Source of the DNA: Candidatus Brockarchaeota archaeon
GTDB taxonomy: Archaea; Thermoproteota; EX4484-205; DTQO01
Length of the DNA stretch: 8,113 nt
Assembly: GCA_017601265.1 (NCBI GenBank)
Contig: JAFNJA010000092.1
Coordinates: 1 to 8,113 of the forward strand
Reading direction: 5' to 3'
Positions 5,726 through 8,113 of this stretch are shown piece after piece. The notes under the pieces were generated by a model. The model had not been told where the DNA came from. It saw only the letters and a program-made list of their open reading frames with translations, and did no database searches. A program made the position numbers and the translations under genes. Each line of letters begins with the position of its first letter. Within the stretch, counting starts at the first letter, position 1.

Positions 5726-5726
5726 G

Positions 5727-7280
5727 TTGAGGACCGATCTCGCCATAGTTGGAAGCGGGATAGCTGGCTTATACGTCGGCTTGAAGGCCTGCAGCCATTA
5801 CAAGGTAACGATTCTGACGAAAGGGAGCATTGACGAGTGCAACACCAAGTACGCCCAGGGGGGGATTGCGGCGCCCATCGGCGAGGGCGATTCGCCGGAG
5901 CTCCACTACAGGGACACGATCGCGGCCGGCTGCGGGCTCTGCAAACCTGAGGCGGTTCGAATCTTGGTCGATGAGGCTGTCGACAGGATACACGACCTGA
6001 TCGATTATGGCATAGAGTTCGACACGGTCAACGGCGAGATAGCCCTGGCAAGGGAGGGGGCGCACTCCGTCCCGAGGGTGATCCACGCCGGAGGGGACGC
6101 GACCGGGGCGAGGATAGAGGGGACGCTGAGCCGCCTAGCCAGGAAGTTTGGAATCAAGATACTGGAGAGGCACCTGGTGACGAAGATCCTGGTCAAAGGT
6201 GGCGCGGCGGTCGGGGTCAGGGCCTTGGACTGCGCCACTGGATCCGCGAGGGAGATCGAATCCAGATGGACGGTCCTTGCGACGGGGGGAGCGGGCCACC
6301 TTTTCAAGTACAGCACCAACCCGGAGGTGGCGACCGGGGGAGGCGTCGCCCTTGCTTACGATGCCGGAGCGATCATCGCGGACATGGAGTTCTTCCAGTT
6401 CCACCCTACGGCCCTTGCCATCCCTGGCGCGCCCCAGTTCCTCATCTCGGAGGCTGTCAGGGGAGAGGGCGGAATATTGAGGAACGTTTCCGGGGAGAGG
6501 TTCATGCACAGGTACCACGAGGACGGGGAGCTGGCGTCGAGGGACGTAGTCTCGAGGAGCATAGCCTCGGAGATGTCGAGGACTGGGGCCGACCACGTCT
6601 TCCTAGACCTGACGCACCTGCCCAGGCGAAGGGTGGTCACGAGGTTCCCGAACATCTACAGGTTCTGCATCGAGCACGGCCTGGACATAACGAGGAAACC
6701 CATACCTGTGGCCCCAGCGGCGCACTACATGGTGGGGGGCGTGAGCACGAACCTCTGGGGGGAGACGAGCGTCAAGAACCTATTCGCGTGCGGCGAGGTC
6801 GCTTGCACCGGCGTGCACGGGGCGAACAGGTTGGCCAGCAACTCCCTGCTGGAGGTCCTGGTGTTCGGGAAGAGGATCGTGGACAGGGTACTCGAGGGGT
6901 CCTTGGAGTGGGGGCATGACAAGCTCGGGGCTGATGAGTACATCGTGCCCATTGATGGAGGCGAGGACCCGGATGGGGAACCGTCGGTGGAGGCTTTGCG
7001 GGAGCTTCTTTGGCGGTGCGTTGGCATAAAGAGGAGGGGCGAGAAGCTCCTTGAAGCTGGGGCGGTTTTGGGAGGCTGGAGCGAGAGGCTCCGAAAGGGG
7101 TCGGGCGGTAACGACGGCGCACTCGAGCTCGGAAGCATGGTCCTCGTCGCGAGGCTCATGGCCAAGGCTGCGCTGACGAGGGAGGAGAGCCGGGGATGCC
7201 ACTTCAGGGAGGATTTCCCAACAGAATCTCCGAGATGGCTCACGCACATCGCGTTCGTGCGAGGAGGCGAAGGATTATGA
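5727..7280 (+). CDS. nadB: L-aspartate oxidase
   Basis: A 517-residue FAD enzyme that oxidises L-aspartate to iminoaspartate, using oxygen or fumarate as electron acceptor in known members, and feeds unstable iminoaspartate to NadA. The N-terminal FAD fold shows GSGIAG (9-14). Further marks are TKYAQGGIAA (40-49), REGAHS (109-114), HAGGDATG (120-127), FHPTAL (225-230), SRDVVSR (271-277), HYMVGGV (333-339) and GANRLASNSLLE (365-376). E110, H226, R272, H333 and R368 match by position the residues used for substrate binding and catalysis in the E. coli enzyme. The C-terminal helical part ends with ESRGCHFREDFP (487-498). The start is TTG 5727 with a GGTGGAG stretch (5716-5722) just before it inside the end of nadA. 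It overlaps nadC by ATGA. Full length, nothing broken. Confidence 0.96.
   Translation: MRTDLAIVGSGIAGLYVGLKACSHYKVTILTKGSIDECNTKYAQGGIAAPIGEGDSPELHYRDTIAAGCGLCKPEAVRILVDEAVDRIHDLIDYGIEFDTVNGEIALAREGAHSVPRVIHAGGDATGARIEGTLSRLARKFGIKILERHLVTKILVKGGAAVGVRALDCATGSAREIESRWTVLATGGAGHLFKYSTNPEVATGGGVALAYDAGAIIADMEFFQFHPTALAIPGAPQFLISEAVRGEGGILRNVSGERFMHRYHEDGELASRDVVSRSIASEMSRTGADHVFLDLTHLPRRRVVTRFPNIYRFCIEHGLDITRKPIPVAPAAHYMVGGVSTNLWGETSVKNLFACGEVACTGVHGANRLASNSLLEVLVFGKRIVDRVLEGSLEWGHDKLGADEYIVPIDGGEDPDGEPSVEALRELLWRCVGIKRRGEKLLEAGAVLGGWSERLRKGSGGNDGALELGSMVLVARLMAKAALTREESRGCHFREDFPTESPRWLTHIAFVRGGEGL
7263..7267 (+). promoter_or_regulatory. Shine-Dalgarno site of nadC
   Basis: GGAGG inside the nadB 3' end lies nine bases before ATG 7277, which itself overlaps the nadB stop as ATGA. 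It supports the chosen start and translational coupling. Confidence 0.6.
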
Positions 7281-8113
7281 TCTCCGAGATCCGGCTGCGG
7301 AAACTGATCAAGGAGGCCCTCCACGAGGACATCGGGCCCGGCGATGCGACGACCTCCGCCCTTATCTCGGAGGAGGAGAGGGCGAGGGGCGTTGTCGTCG
7401 CGAAGGAGGCTGGCGTTTTGGCTGGCGTCGACGTGGCGGCAAAGGTCTTTTCGACGATGGACCCGGGCTGCAAAACCTCGATCTGGAAAAAGGATGGTGA
7501 AAGGATCGGCGTTGGTGAAACCATCATGGTTGTGGAGGGACGCGCATCTCCCATGCTCTCCGCCGAGAGGGTTGCGCTAAACTTCCTGCAGAGGATGAGC
7601 GGCATAGCCACCGAGACGGCTAGGTACGTGGAGGCGGTGAGGGGCCTTCCGGTCCGGATCTTGGACACCCGCAAAACCTCGCCCGGACTAAGGATGCTGG
7701 AGAAGCACGCGGTCCGGATGGGAGGGGGGTTCAACCACCGCTTCGGCCTTTTCGATGGCATCCTGATAAAGGACAACCACCTCTCGGTCCTTCGCGGGCG
7801 GGGCGTGGGGTGCGGCGACGCGGTGAGGATGGCAAAGTCCAGGAAGACCCACGCCGTGAACGTGGAGGTGGAGGCTACGAACCTGGACCAGGTGAGGGAG
7901 GCGATCGAGGCGGGAGCGGATGCCGTGCTCCTCGACAACATGGACGTTGAGGAGATCGAGGCGGCCGTGAAGCTGGCTGGCGGAAGGGTGATCCTCGAGG
8001 CTTCCGGAGGCATCAACCTCGATAACGTCAGGAGGGTCGCCGAGACGGGCGTGAACTTGATCTCCATAGGCGCCATAACGCACTCCGCCCCCTCGCTGGA
8101 CATCAGCCTCGAG
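7277..8113 (+). CDS. nadC: Nicotinate-nucleotide pyrophosphorylase (quinolinate phosphoribosyltransferase), cut by window edge
   Basis: This reading frame stays open to the last base (279 codons, no stop). It encodes quinolinate phosphoribosyltransferase, which converts quinolinate and PRPP to nicotinate mononucleotide, CO2 and PPi. Marks are an N-terminal EALHEDIGPGDATTSAL (13-29), ERVALNFLQRMSGIAT (97-112), DTRKTSPGLR (130-139) and EKHAVRMGGGFNHRFGLFDG (142-161), whose basic residues bind quinolinate, then LIKDNH (163-168), EVE (197-199), LLDNM (218-222), EASGGI (241-246) and DISL (275-278) near the end of the barrel. Family length is about 275-290 residues, so only a few residues are missing. 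ATG 7277 overlaps the nadB stop as ATGA, and GGAGG at 7263-7267 lies nine bases upstream, which fixes the start and indicates coupled translation. Confidence 0.96.
   Translation, partial: MISEIRLRKLIKEALHEDIGPGDATTSALISEEERARGVVVAKEAGVLAGVDVAAKVFSTMDPGCKTSIWKKDGERIGVGETIMVVEGRASPMLSAERVALNFLQRMSGIATETARYVEAVRGLPVRILDTRKTSPGLRMLEKHAVRMGGGFNHRFGLFDGILIKDNHLSVLRGRGVGCGDAVRMAKSRKTHAVNVEVEATNLDQVREAIEAGADAVLLDNMDVEEIEAAVKLAGGRVILEASGGINLDNVRRVAETGVNLISIGAITHSAPSLDISLE

Noticed and set aside
7240..8103. A 287-codon bottom-strand frame opposite nadC, Ser/Thr-rich
   Set aside because: The top strand at the same place encodes a NadC with full family motifs; the antisense frame has no recognisable domain.
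1..8113. Mobile element, CRISPR array, tRNA or other RNA gene
   Set aside because: I saw no regularly spaced repeats, transposase or integrase motifs, terminal repeats or cloverleaf pattern; nearly all bases are within recognised genes.

Overview
The window reads as a chromosomal segment of a high-GC archaeon. Archaea-specific families (S27e, aIF2-alpha, Nop10, a PAC2/COG2047-type protein and an AglB-type oligosaccharyltransferase), Shine-Dalgarno motifs of the GGAGG/AGGTG type, AT-rich TATA-like patches upstream of genes, heavy AGG arginine use and frequent TTG starts all fit. A member of the TACK/Thermoproteota side (for example Nitrososphaeria- or Bathyarchaeia-like) is my best guess, but the sequence alone does not fix the lineage. 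The window is densely coded: eight genes, no RNA gene, no mobile element and no CRISPR array.

Layout. (1) 1-2054 is a translation/RNP block: rps27e and the aIF2-alpha gene run rightward, nop10 lies on the opposite strand with its 3' end overlapping that of aIF2-alpha by 15 bases, and a PAC2-family gene runs rightward, divergent from nop10. In many archaea the order S27e - aIF2-alpha - Nop10 - PAC2 is a co-directional cluster, so nop10 appears to have been inverted in place, giving the PAC2 gene a promoter region shared with nop10. (2) 2096-4567, leftward, is a large membrane oligosaccharyltransferase (AglB/STT3) that N-glycosylates exported proteins. It is convergent with the PAC2 gene across a 41-base gap. 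(3) 4568-4810 is a divergent regulatory gap with two AT-rich promoter-like patches and a short inverted repeat. (4) 4811-8113, rightward, is a tight nadA-nadB-nadC operon for de novo NAD synthesis from aspartate. NadB oxidises L-aspartate to iminoaspartate, NadA condenses it with dihydroxyacetone phosphate to quinolinate, and NadC turns quinolinate into nicotinate mononucleotide. The joints are a 1-base gap and a 4-base ATGA overlap. nadC is cut by the window edge only a few residues short of its expected end.

This is mainly housekeeping DNA, and I found no convincing undescribed multi-gene system. The points most worth a second look are the in-place inversion of nop10, the palindrome-flanked divergent promoter between nop10 and the PAC2 gene, a eukaryote-like 'Ser51' loop in aIF2-alpha with proline at the serine position, and changed metal/substrate motifs plus a beta-rich C-terminal tail in AglB.
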